From contig BBCA01000001.1 of assembly GCA_001311805.1 (NCBI GenBank), positions 62,001 to 126,000 of the forward strand: a stretch of 64,000 nucleotides of DNA. Direction: 5' to 3'. This stretch comes from Lentibacillus juripiscarius JCM 12147 (GTDB lineage Bacteria > Bacillota > Bacilli > Bacillales_D > Amphibacillaceae). Position 1 is the stretch's first letter. The number at the start of each line of letters is the position of its first letter. The translations under genes and the position numbers were made by a program. This document shows positions 55,701 through 64,000 of the stretch, piece by piece. The notes beneath the pieces were generated by a model. The model saw only the letters and a list, made by a program, of their open reading frames with translations. It was not told where the DNA came from and searched no databases.

Positions 55701-56405
55701 ATGAGTCAGAAAGTTTTAGTCGTTGATGATGAACAGCCGATAGCGGATATTTTAAAATTTAATTTAGATAAAGAAGGCTATGAAGTGGTCGTAGCTTATG
55801 ATGGGGATGAGGCAATCAGACTTGCCGAGGAGGAGGACCCTGATCTTGTTCTTTTGGATATTATGCTTCCGAACAAGGACGGAAATGAAGTTTGCCGGGA
55901 AATCCGCAAAACACAGTCGATGCCGATTATTATGCTGACGGCCAAAGATGCCGAAATTGATAAAGTGCTAGGCCTGGAGCTTGGCGCGGATGACTATGTG
56001 ACGAAGCCATTCAGTAATCGGGAGCTGGTTGCCCGGGTGAAGGCGAATTTGCGCAGGCAGCAGCAGGTTCCGGATGACGGCGTCAAGACGACGAAAAATA
56101 TTAAGATCGGCAGACTGGAAATCCATCCTGATGCATATGCCGTTACACGGGACGGGGAACATGTTGAGCTGACCCACCGTGAATTTGAACTGCTTCATTA
56201 TCTGGCCCGTCATATTGGCCAGGTGATGACACGAGAACATTTGCTTGAAACGGTATGGGGCTACGATTACTTCGGCGATGTCCGGACGGTCGACGTGACA
56301 GTCCGCCGGCTCCGTGAAAAAATTGAGGAAAACCCAAGCAACCCAATGTGGATTGTTACCCGCCGTGGCGTTGGCTATTATTTGCGCAACCCTGAACAGG
56401 AGTAG
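55701..56405 (+). CDS. walR: Response regulator WalR
   Basis: Intact 234-aa OmpR-family regulator, essential in Bacillus, controlling autolysins and wall metabolism. The receiver domain starts [20 protein letters not shown]; phosphoacceptor Asp53 is in [13 protein letters not shown] and the switch Lys in [12 protein letters not shown]. The winged-helix domain has [16 protein letters not shown] and [12 protein letters not shown]. The ATG at 55701 fits AAAGGAAG and the B. subtilis start; a GTG nine bases upstream is less likely. Followed by walK after 9 bases. Confidence 0.97.
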   Translation: MSQKVLVVDDEQPIADILKFNLDKEGYEVVVAYDGDEAIRLAEEEDPDLVLLDIMLPNKDGNEVCREIRKTQSMPIIMLTAKDAEIDKVLGLELGADDYVTKPFSNRELVARVKANLRRQQQVPDDGVKTTKNIKIGRLEIHPDAYAVTRDGEHVELTHREFELLHYLARHIGQVMTREHLLETVWGYDYFGDVRTVDVTVRRLREKIEENPSNPMWIVTRRGVGYYLRNPEQE

Positions 56406-56414
56406 ACATGGTTC

Positions 56415-58236
56415 ATGAATAAAGTAGGATTTTTCCGCTCAATACAACTGAAATTTATCATTATTTTCATTTTGCTTCTGCTCATTTCTACCCAGTTGAT
56501 CAGTGCGTATTTTGCACGTGGGCTGGAAAATGAACTGAATGATAACTTTGAGCAGTCGATTAATGCCAGCGTGGAAATTCTGAAAGTCAACCTTACTCAG
56601 GCCTTCAGTAAGGACGGCCGGAAGACGGTGAAGGACCAACACTTTATCAGGAAGTGCAGGATATCGTCAGCGTCAATGACACGAAGGATATTATCAATAT
56701 CCAGGTTGTAAACATGCAGAGCAGAATTATTGCATCGAGCAACAATACAGGCAATCGGAACATCGGTAAAAAGATGACCAACGAAATTGTCCGCAATGCT
56801 GTCCTGTACGGCAAACAGGAGGAGAACAAACGGTATAATTTGGAGCGAAATCTGGTATATGTGCGGGCGGTCCCGATTTTTGACAATGAAGAGACACAGG
56901 TTGGTGCCCTCTATATTGAAGCATCGCTTGAAGGGGTGTACAGCCAGCTGGAAAACATTAACCGCATTTTCATGCAGGGTTCGGTTCTTGCCATTACAAT
57001 CTCTATCTTCCTCGGAATACTGGTGGCACGGACTATCACGAAGCCGATCATGGAAATGCGCAGACAGGCACAGGCCATGGCCAGGGAGGAATTTTCCCAG
57101 CAAGTTAATGTGTATGGCAAGGATGAAATCGGCCAGCTTGCAGATTCATTCAATGATTTAACCGCGAAATTACAACATTCCAGGGCGCTGACGGAAGAGG
57201 AGAGACGGAAGCTGAGCAGTGTACTTTCCAATATGTCGGACGGTGTCATTGCAACTGATCGGAATGGTTTCATTACATTGCTGAATGATGCGGCGGCTGA
57301 TTTGCTTGGCAAGGATCCCGACGATGCAAAAGAGTCGTTTCTCTTGGATGTGCTGCAGCTGGATGAGAACGAAATCGACATTTCCAAGCTGCCTGATAAT
57401 GGATCGATGATCATTGATTTTAGTGATGATGATACTACCTTCCTGATTCGTGCTAAATTCTCGACTATATCTGATGAGGAAGAGGATATTACTGGGTTTA
57501 TAACGGTTCTCAGTGACGTAACGGAACAGGAGAAGATTGAGCGGGAGCGCAGGGAGTTCGTTTCCAACGTGTCACATGAACTAAGAACACCACTGACAAC
57601 CATGCGCAGTTATATCGAAGCACTGTCGGAAGGTGCATGGGAAGACAAAGAAATTGCGCCGAAGTTCCTTGACGTGACGAGAAATGAGACAGAGCGCATG
57701 ATCCGTATGGTGAATGACTTGCTGCAGCTTTCCAGAATGGACAATCAGGATTATGAACTGAAAAAGGAACGGACGGAATTCATTGATTTCTTCCATCATG
57801 TTATTGATCGTTTTGAAATGAATGTAGCGGATGAAATCAAACTGAAGCGTGATTTGCCAAACGGGAAGTATGATGTCTGGATGGACAAGGACAAATTGTT
57901 CCAGGTACTTGATAACGTTATTTCCAATGCTATTAAATATTCACCTGAAGGCGGCACTATCCGATTCAGGGCAATGAAACAGCAAGGCCAGCTGCTGGTG
58001 AGCGTCTCGGATGAAGGCATGGGAATACCGCGGGATAAAGTTGATAAATTTTTGACCGCTTTTACCGTGCAGATAAGGCGAGATCACGCAAACTAGGCGG
58101 TACTGGACTTGGACTGGCTATTGCCAGGGAAATAATCGAAGCCCATGATGGGTCCATCCGCGCGAAGAGTAAAGAAGGTAAAGGGACAACCGTTCTCTTT
58201 ACACTTCCGCTAATGAACACGAAGCGGAGGGGGTAA
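56415..58236 (+). CDS. walK: Sensor histidine kinase WalK, two frameshifts
   Basis: Membrane kinase partner of WalR. Order: helix 1 ([20 protein letters not shown]), extracellular PAS-like domain, helix 2 ([20 protein letters not shown]), HAMP ([14 protein letters not shown]), PAS ([17 protein letters not shown]), phosphoacceptor His in [20 protein letters not shown], and ATPase motifs [24 protein letters not shown] and [13 protein letters not shown]. Breaks lie near 56620 (after QAFSKD) and near 58052 ([20 protein letters not shown]). Restored length is about 607 aa. Confidence 0.96.
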
Positions 58237-58239
58237 ATA

Positions 58240-59547
58240 ATGCAGCTTGAAACTGTCAAATCGTTTATATTATGGGTACTTGTCGGGGCCAGTCTGCTGC
58301 TTTCATTTGCCCTGTGGAATTATAAACCGGAAGTGGAAAGCGTCCCGCAGGAGCAATATGAAGATCGGGTTGACCTCGGCGGATACGAAGAAACGACGAA
58401 AAACCTGATTGAACCAAAGTCCATTATTTTCCGGAATGGGCAAAACTATTACAGTTTCCAAGACCCGAGTGGTGGCAAGACCCTATATCAGGATATGCAT
58501 TCATGGGTGTTATACGATTTCCGTACAAGGGAAGACGGCAGCAGACCTTCTGCAAGCAATCAGCTGGAAATTGTTTTTCCGGATGCTATCCCTGCGAACA
58601 TGCTTACAAGCCTATTCACGTTTAACGAGGATCCTTATTTACCTGATTGGAGCTTTAAGCGGCTGTTCATTACATTTAACCAGGATGCTTCATCACTGAA
58701 TTTGATATTCCAGTCTCAGGATGGTGAACAGCAGGCAACAGCCGTTGTTAATGATAGTAAAAAATATGACCGATTATGGCAGCGTCTAACAACCTTTGAG
58801 GGGTTAAGTGAATATGTACGGTTTGATGAAGGGACGGAACCTATATATATTCCGAAATATGAGGTGGAGATTGCCAGTATGTCGGTCGCAGCGCAGGAGA
58901 TTAATTCCCGCTTAATGGTGGATGCACTGTTTCGGAATCCGGATATTGTAACCCCGAACCAGATTAGCGAAAATGAAGTATACTTTACCGACAGTGCACG
59001 CGGTATTATGCGGGTCTACCAAAACAGGCGGACCATGGAATTTCAAAACCCGCTGCAGACACCTTTTGAACAGATGGATCCGGAAGCACTCCTGGAACTA
59101 AGCAAAAATAACATCAATGGCCATGTGGGATGGACGGATGAGTACAATTTGATGGATATTGCCGCATCATCCAATACCATTCGCTACCAGCTGTTCTATG
59201 ACGGTTACCCGGTGTATGGAGATCATCATGCATCGATGATTGAGCAGCAGTTCAGGATCAAGGAACTTAATCAGCCAAACTTATACAAACGCCCGCTGTT
59301 CAGCCTGAAGAACTTGCTTGGTAAAGACCCGGCAGAATTGCGATCAGGCAATGACGTTATTTATTTTTTGAAAAACAATCAAACGTATGAATTGGACCAT
59401 GTGGAAGATATCCGAATCGGCTATAACTTGACGTATCAGAGTAATGCGGACGCGATCACACTGAATCCATCATGGTTCATTAAGTACAGTGGCAGCTGGC
59501 AGGAAATTAAGTTCAACGATATGACGGATCAAAAAGGAGGAAGCTGA
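58240..59547 (+). CDS. walH: WalK regulator YycH (WalH)
   Basis: Intact 435-aa membrane-anchored extracytoplasmic protein modulating WalK. An N-terminal helix (VKSFILWVLVGASLLLSFAL) is followed by a large extracellular part with GLSEYVRFDEGTEPIYIPKY and YFTDSARGIMRVYQN. It starts three bases after the walK stop and ends two bases before walI. The family is recognised from gene order plus overall sequence character. Confidence 0.93.
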   Translation: MQLETVKSFILWVLVGASLLLSFALWNYKPEVESVPQEQYEDRVDLGGYEETTKNLIEPKSIIFRNGQNYYSFQDPSGGKTLYQDMHSWVLYDFRTREDGSRPSASNQLEIVFPDAIPANMLTSLFTFNEDPYLPDWSFKRLFITFNQDASSLNLIFQSQDGEQQATAVVNDSKKYDRLWQRLTTFEGLSEYVRFDEGTEPIYIPKYEVEIASMSVAAQEINSRLMVDALFRNPDIVTPNQISENEVYFTDSARGIMRVYQNRRTMEFQNPLQTPFEQMDPEALLELSKNNINGHVGWTDEYNLMDIAASSNTIRYQLFYDGYPVYGDHHASMIEQQFRIKELNQPNLYKRPLFSLKNLLGKDPAELRSGNDVIYFLKNNQTYELDHVEDIRIGYNLTYQSNADAITLNPSWFIKYSGSWQEIKFNDMTDQKGGS

Positions 59548-59549
59548 GG

Positions 59550-60476
59550 ATGCAATGGAAACAAATTAAGACACTGTTTATCCTCTGCTTCCTCGCACTG
59601 GATGTCTATTTATTGTTTATGTTTTTCGATAAGCAGGAGGAATCTGATTTCGGCTATGAGAGTCCGGACAGTGCGACTTTAGAAGAAGAGCTGGAGTCGG
59701 AAAACATTACAATCAGTGCCGACCTGCCACAGAAGGAGATAAAACAATCGTATATAACAGCAGGCAAGAAGACATTTACGGATAAAGAACTGGATTATTT
59801 CAGTGCGCTGGATAACCAAGAGGTGGAGGTACTGGATAAAACGTTTATCCTTTCCCGTTTTAAAGATCCGGTCAGTGTGCCGGATGATGCGGGCGAGGAC
59901 ACCATTAATGAGCTTGTTAAAAGCAGAATTCTCCTGCCTGAAAACTATACATTTGGCTCGTGGAACAAGACGATGAATACCCTTATCTTTTTCCAGAAGA
60001 AAAAGGACCATCCTGTATATTACAATCAGAATGGGATTATTATTATTTATCTTAATAAAGACAACGAAATGATGTTTTATACACAGACGATGCTTGGGAA
60101 AGCTGAATCTCCATCAGAATAGGAGCAGACCCTGATCAAGCCGATGGATGCTATAAAGGTTCTGTATGAGGGCAACAGAATTTGGCCTGGTGATGAAATA
60201 ACAGGTGTAAAGCTTGGTTTCCATACAAGAATACCACTCCCAAGCGGGGAACAGTCATTTGCCCCGACATGGATTATATCGGTTAATGAAGATGAGTATT
60301 TTTATGTGAATGCGATTGAGAACTTAGCGACTAAAAATGATGAAATGACATTTTTAACGGATGCGATAAAAGCAGCAATGAAAAATGTCCAGAAGCTTCC
60401 GGACGATAGTGACATCAAAGATTATGTACAGAAGTACCTTAAAGAAAAATTATCATCTGATAATAAATCGGAGTGA
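59550..60476 (+). CDS. walI: WalK regulator YycI (WalI), in-frame amber at 60120
   Basis: Membrane-anchored partner of WalH. MQWKQIKTLFILCFLALDVY includes the single N-terminal helix; the extracellular part shows KDHPVYYNQNGIIIIYLNKD and GDEITGVKLGFHTRIPLPSG. A TAG at 60120-60122 splits the gene in frame: MLGKAESPSE*EQTLIKPMD AIKVLY. Homologues continue here without a stop. It could be a point error, a suppressed codon or a true nonsense mutation leaving 190 of 308 residues. There is no good ribosome site for a separate second gene. Confidence 0.88.
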
Positions 60477-60482
60477 AAATAA

Positions 60483-61267
60483 ATGACAATGCGTTTTAGT
60501 GTTTTGGCATCAGGGAGTACCGGAAATGCTTTTTATGTTGAGTCCGACCGTGAAAAGCTGTTGGTGGATGCCGGACTAAGCGGGAAACAGATGGACAGGC
60601 TTTTCAGCGAAGTCCATGTTGATCCTTCTGAGCTTTCCGGTATCCTTGTCACGCATGAACACAGTGACCACATTAAAGGGCTTGGGATTATTGCCCGAAA
60701 GTACCGTCTGCCTATTTACGCCAATGATAAAACATGGAAGGCCATGGAGAATTCCATTGGAACGATTGACGTTGGTCAGAAATTCCACTTCGGAATGGAG
60801 GAAGTAAAACGTTCGGCGATATCGACGTGGAATCATTTGGTGTGTCACATGATGCAGCTGAACCCATGTTTTACACATTCCGTCATAATGGTAAAAAGGT
60901 AGCACTTGTGACGGACTTGGGCTATGTATCGGAGCGGATCAGGAAAACAGTGGAAGATGCAGATGCATATGTGTTCGAGGCAAACCATGATGTAGAGATG
61001 CTGCGGATGGGACGTTATCCATGGAATGTTAAGCGCCGCATATTGGGGGACAATGGCCATGTTTCCAATGAGGATTGCGGACTTGCTCTCTGTGACATTA
61101 TAAGTAATCGGACAAAACGTATTTATTTAGCCCATTTAAGCCAAGATAATAATATGAAAGACCTCGCACGTATGTCGGTCAGTAATGTTCTGACGGAACG
61201 GGGCATCCATCTTGATATTTGTGATACCGATCCGAAGACACCGACAGTTTTATATGATGTCGGCTGA
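60483..61267 (+). CDS. walJ: Metallo-beta-lactamase fold hydrolase WalJ (YycJ), one frameshift
   Basis: MBL-fold exonuclease-type protein of the walRK operon linked to coordinating wall and DNA processes. [20 protein letters not shown]; metal motif [14 protein letters not shown]; later [31 protein letters not shown] and [10 protein letters not shown]. The break near 60812 ([19 protein letters not shown] follows) restores about 262 aa. ATG at 60483 follows CGGAGTG. Confidence 0.94.
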
Positions 61268-61315
61268 TTCATTCATTATTACTGTCCGGCAGTGCTGAAG
61301 AAGCAATCCTTTTAT

Positions 61316-61470
61316 AGGTTGTTCAAAAAGTCCGGTAAAAATGACACGTCGAAATCTTCGTTGGCTTGTTTCTCCGCTGCTCATGTATCTAAATACATAC
61401 ATTCCGCTGCTCGAAACTACACCGCCTCGAAATTCTCGGTCCTTTTTATCCTCCTTTTGAACACGCACTT
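61316..61470 (+). repeat. Palindromic repeat B, copy 4
   Basis: Full-length copy in the orientation of copy 1, from AGGTTGTTCAAAAAGTCCGG to CTTTTGAACACGCACT. It fills the walJ-htrA gap and ends 23 bases before the htrA start. Confidence 0.9.
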
Positions 61471-61492
61471 TTATAAAAAGGGGAAAATGGAA

Positions 61493-62696
61493 ATGGCTTA
61501 TTTTGGTGATGATGATTACAAAGGGCAGCATCAGAAACGCAATTGGCTCGTGCCTGCACTTATAGGCATCATTATTGGAATGGTAGTTGTCCTTGTGGCA
61601 CTTCCCAATATATTGAAATCAGACATTCTGCCGGAAACATGGACAGAAAATACATCCGGGAACGCAACAAGTGGTTCAGGATCAGGGCCGAACGACAGTA
61701 ATTATATGTCGGTGAATGTCTCTTCACAGACAATCGATGTTGTCGAGAGTGTATCACCTGCCGTTGTCGGCGTCATTAATATCCAGCGTAAAGGTGACTT
61801 TTGGCAGCAGGGCAATCAGCGTGAAGCCGGATCCGGGTCCGGCGTCATTTATAAAAAGACCGGCGGCAAGGCATATGTCATTACGAACCATCATGTCATT
61901 AAAGGAGCCGATACGGTCGAAGTCATTTGTCGGATGATACTCGTGTCGAGGCAGAAATCCTTGGCAGTGATTTATTTTCCGACCTGGCAGTATTGCGGAT
62001 GGATGGCGGCAAGGTGAAAGAAACAATGGACATGGGGAACTCGACTAGCGTAAAGGTCGGGGAGCCGGCCATTGCTATCGGGGAATCCGCTTGGAAAGTT
62101 CCTTGGTTCTGTTACGCAAGGGGTGATCAGTGGAAAACAGCGCACCATCCACAGGATTTAACCAAGATGGACGGGCCGACTGGCAGGCTGAAGTCATTCA
62201 GACCGATGCGGCTATTAACCCCGGCAATAGTGGCGGCGCACTCATCAACATTGACGGTCAGCTGATTGGGATTAATTCCATGAAAATCAATGAAGAAGCA
62301 GTGGAAGGCATTGGCTTTGCCATCCCGATTGATGCTGCCAGACCAATTGTTGAACAGCTGGAGAAGAATGGCCAGGTGAAACGGCCATATATGGGTGTAG
62401 AAATATATTCACTTGACGAAGTACCGAAGACCGAATGGAACCGAACACTAAACCTCCCGGACAATGTGGGTGGCGGGGTTTATGTCTGGAGTGTAGAGTC
62501 ACTGTCCCCTGCAGACCGTGCCGGCATTGAGCGACTCGATGTCATTACCGCCATTGACGGGAAAAAAGTGATGAATATGATTGATCTGCGAAAGATTCTG
62601 TATCAGAAGAAAAAGTCGGTGACTCCCTGAACGTGACGTATTATCGGAACGGGGGAGAAACAGGAAGCGACAATGGAATTGGCCAGACAGCGATAA
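61493..62696 (+). CDS. htrC: HtrA-family serine protease (HtrC/YycK-like), about four frameshifts
   Basis: Membrane-anchored DegP/HtrA protease, last gene of the wal region as in B. subtilis. One membrane helix ([20 protein letters not shown]). Catalytic His is in [12 protein letters not shown], Asp in [11 protein letters not shown] and Ser in [15 protein letters not shown]; a PDZ domain follows ([20 protein letters not shown]). Breaks lie near 61925, 62093, 62148 and 62612-62655. Restored length is about 402 aa, ending ELARQR. ATG at 61493 has AGGGG at 9 bases; an ATG six bases earlier is possible. Confidence 0.92.
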
Positions 62697-62726
62697 GCTA
62701 TCCTTAAGGAGGATAGCTTATTTTAT
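62695..62726 (+). terminator. Terminator after htrC
   Basis: AAGCTATCC and GGATAGCTT (62695-62703, 62711-62719) around TTAAGGA, then ATTTTAT. Confidence 0.85.
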
Positions 62727-62733
62727 ATAGTCC

Positions 62734-62848
62734 GCAGCCCGAATCCAATTCGCTTTCCGTGGGCGAGTGGCAAGCCTTCTCGGGCAGAGCCCTGTGGGGT
62801 CTTGCCTATCTCGCACTTCCCGCAGGAGTCTAAGTGTATCCGGGCTGC
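62734..62848. repeat. Repeat A hairpin, free copy
   Basis: Closing stem GCAGCCCGAATCC / GTATCCGGGCTGC (11 of 13 paired); core CGCTTTCCGTGGGCGAGTGG, GCCTTCTCGGGCAGAGCC, CTGTGGGGTCTTGCC and CCCGCAGGAGTCTAAG. It lies downstream of the htrC terminator. Confidence 0.85.
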
Positions 62849-62940
62849 TCAGAGCAAATATAGTTGTTTTTAGAGCAACAACCATACGAAAAAGACTTGG
62901 TTAAATATAGCTTAAGCCTAAGTTTTGAGTTAAATCCATG

Positions 62941-63056
62941 TTATCAACAGTTTATCCACAACCTGTAGATAGACAACTATATATCGTATAGAACACTCAT
63001 TCCGCAACAAAATAGCTGCGAACATTTTGTGCATATGTGGATAACTCTGTGGATTA
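62941..63056. promoter_or_regulatory. DnaA-box cluster 38 kb from dnaA
   Basis: TTATCCACA (62952-62960) and TGTGGATAA (63036-63044) are perfect; TTATCAACA (62941-62949) and TGTGGATTA (63048-63056) have one mismatch; TGTAGATAG (62964-62972) two. Between htrC and the DoxX-like gene, with no other content. Confidence 0.75.
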
Positions 63057-63076
63057 CTGGACATTAGTCATTGCGG

Positions 63077-63460
63077 TTATGCTTGGGAAAGCTGTTTACC
63101 TGGTTTCTGCTGCCAAAGCAAGAGAAGCAGGATAAGCATCACAACATCAAGCCGAGCATCAAAAGCGAACCGCAGTATTCCTTGATTCATCAGGATAGGC
63201 AGTTTGGATAAATAAATGGCGCTGAGCATGATGAATATAAGTGGTGCGGCTGCCTGTTTGACGTATATTCTCCCGATAATAAGTACACTGCAGGCAATTT
63301 CCGTAATGGCCACAAAAAATAGAATCGTATCCGGAAATGGCAGTCCTAAATTCATGAAAGCAATTTTGAAGTCATTTGTAGTCAGTTTTAAAATACCGGA
63401 TACGAGGAAAACGTAACCAACTGCATAACAGAGCCACTTCATTATATGCATGCGCTGCAA
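63077..63460 (-). CDS. DoxX-like membrane protein
   Basis: Small four-helix membrane protein resembling the DoxX/DoxX-like family, function unknown. From the TTG at 63460 (behind GGAGGTGA) it reads MQRMHIMKWLCYAVGYVFLV; the SGILKL, NLGLPFPDTILFF and EIACSVLIIGR segments and a last hydrophobic run VVMLILLLLLW match the DoxX pattern. About 127 aa. An ATG at 63451 or 63442 is an alternative start. The 63461-63719 stretch upstream shows no gene I can support. Confidence 0.65.
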   Translation of the reverse strand: MQRMHIMKWLCYAVGYVFLVSGILKLTTNDFKIAFMNLGLPFPDTILFFVAITEIACSVLIIGRIYVKQAAAPLIFIMLSAIYLSKLPILMNQGILRFAFDARLDVVMLILLLLLWQQKPGKQLSQA

Positions 63461-63719
63461 AACGGTCACCTCCATTGTGGTTATACAACCATGTATATGC
63501 CTGATTCCAAACAACCTTGACAAGCTTATTGGTAACTTTTTTGGATTTGTGGAAAGGTCGCATTGGCTGGCTATTTGTTGTTGGCACGGATTACCATCGC
63601 CGATACCTTGGCTGCCACTGTTGGAAGATCGAATAACACTAATGGACTGTTCACTTTGCCATTGTTGATGTTTCGGCTTATAATTTTAATTAGACAAATA
63701 AGTAAAGGAAGTGCAGCTG

Positions 63720-64000
63720 TTGATCCGACGTTTTTGCTTACTATAAACCGCACCGGCGGCTGTTTGCCATCGATTTCACGTCAGCGGTAATTGTGGCCAT
63801 TTTGGAGCTTGCTTTTCCGATTGCGGTCCAGGAGTTCGTTGATAAATTATTACCGAGTGGGAACTGGGATCTGATTGTCACAGTCAGCATTGGACTGCTG
63901 CTCATTTACTTGCTCAGCACGTTTTGCAGTATATTGTCACCTACCTGGGGCATAAACTTGGTGTCAACATTGAAACGGATATGCGGCAGGATTTGTTTCA
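63720..64000 (+). CDS. ABC exporter (MsbA/multidrug type), 5' part, cut by window end
   Basis: N-terminal membrane domain of a fused permease-ATPase exporter. The TTG at 63720 follows AAAGGAAGTG and begins MIRRF. After a T-run two bases short near 63735 it reads AYYKPHRRLFAIDFTSAVIV, AILELAFPIAVQEFVDKLLP, then IVTVSIGLLLIYLLSTF. Another break near 63920 precedes QYIVTYLGHKLGVNIETDMR QDLF, the coupling-helix region typical of this class. The ATPase domain lies beyond the window. Confidence 0.75.

Noticed and set aside
63571..63753. A 60-codon minus-strand frame (NINNGKVNSPLVLFDLPTVA) between the DoxX-like gene and the ABC exporter
   Set aside because: It overlaps the exporter's ribosome site and start, has no good ribosome site of its own, and I cannot link it to a family. 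It may be a broken gene remnant, but support is too thin.

Overview
This window is the replication-origin region of a low-GC, endospore-forming Gram-positive bacterium of the family Bacillaceae. Gene order is the classic Bacillus oriC order: walJ-walRK-purA-dnaC-ssb-spo0J-soj-noc-rsmG-mnmGE-jag-spoIIIJ-rnpA-rpmH on one arm and dnaA-dnaN-recF-gyrB-gyrA-guaB-dacA-pdxST-serS-dck/dgk on the other. Small intergenic repeat families, acidic protein tails (GyrA, RemB) and a ykvI-type membrane gene suggest a halophilic relative such as Virgibacillus, Lentibacillus or Oceanobacillus. The genus is an inference, not something the sequence proves.

Layout. 0.1-1.9 kb: dgk and dck (deoxynucleoside kinases) plus a small unknown gene. 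1.9-3.3 kb: proC behind a T-box leader, then tRNA-Ser(UGA). 3.3-7.6 kb: an M20 amidohydrolase and a MetNIQ importer behind two tandem SAM-I riboswitches. 7.6-12.9 kb: serS (T-box leader split off by a mobile repeat), pdxST, dacA. 13-25.4 kb: guaB, yaaC, gyrA, gyrB, remB, recF, yaaA, dnaN, dnaA. oriC is bipartite: DnaA boxes, DnaA-trio and AT-rich unwinding segment at 23.84-24.0 kb, and a second DnaA-box cluster at 25.52-25.81 kb. 25.8-35.7 kb: rpmH, rnpA, yidC, jag, mnmE, mnmG, rsmG, noc, soj, spo0J with a parS site. 36-40.9 kb: cysteine desulfurase-like gene with a second parS, DUF554, yyaC, ykvI-like, a MscS channel, DUF951. 41-52 kb: ychF, rpsF-ssb-rpsR, modABC, a DUF1189-like gene, yybS, gdpP, rplI, dnaC. 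52-62.7 kb: purA, a WalR-type M23 endopeptidase gene and walRKHIJ-htrA. The window ends in a DoxX-like gene and the start of an ABC exporter. No rRNA operon, CRISPR array, prophage or complete insertion sequence is seen.

Reading quality. About two thirds of the genes, including essential ones (gyrA, gyrB, dnaA, mnmE, purA, walK, rplI, rpmH), carry one or more +/-1 frameshifts, mostly in homopolymer runs. They cannot all be real, so I annotate each locus as one gene spanning the fragments and treat the shifts as probable sequence errors. Two in-frame amber codons (MscS-like gene, walI) are noted separately.

Most interesting: tandem SAM riboswitches on a methionine-import/amidohydrolase operon; an ISL3-like miniature element (8-bp target duplication) inserted between the serS T-box and serS; a hairpin repeat family whose closing stems differ in sequence between copies yet stay self-complementary; a 150-bp palindromic repeat used at least four times around oriC; a palindrome holding two DnaA boxes upstream of mnmE; and a further DnaA-box cluster at 63 kb.
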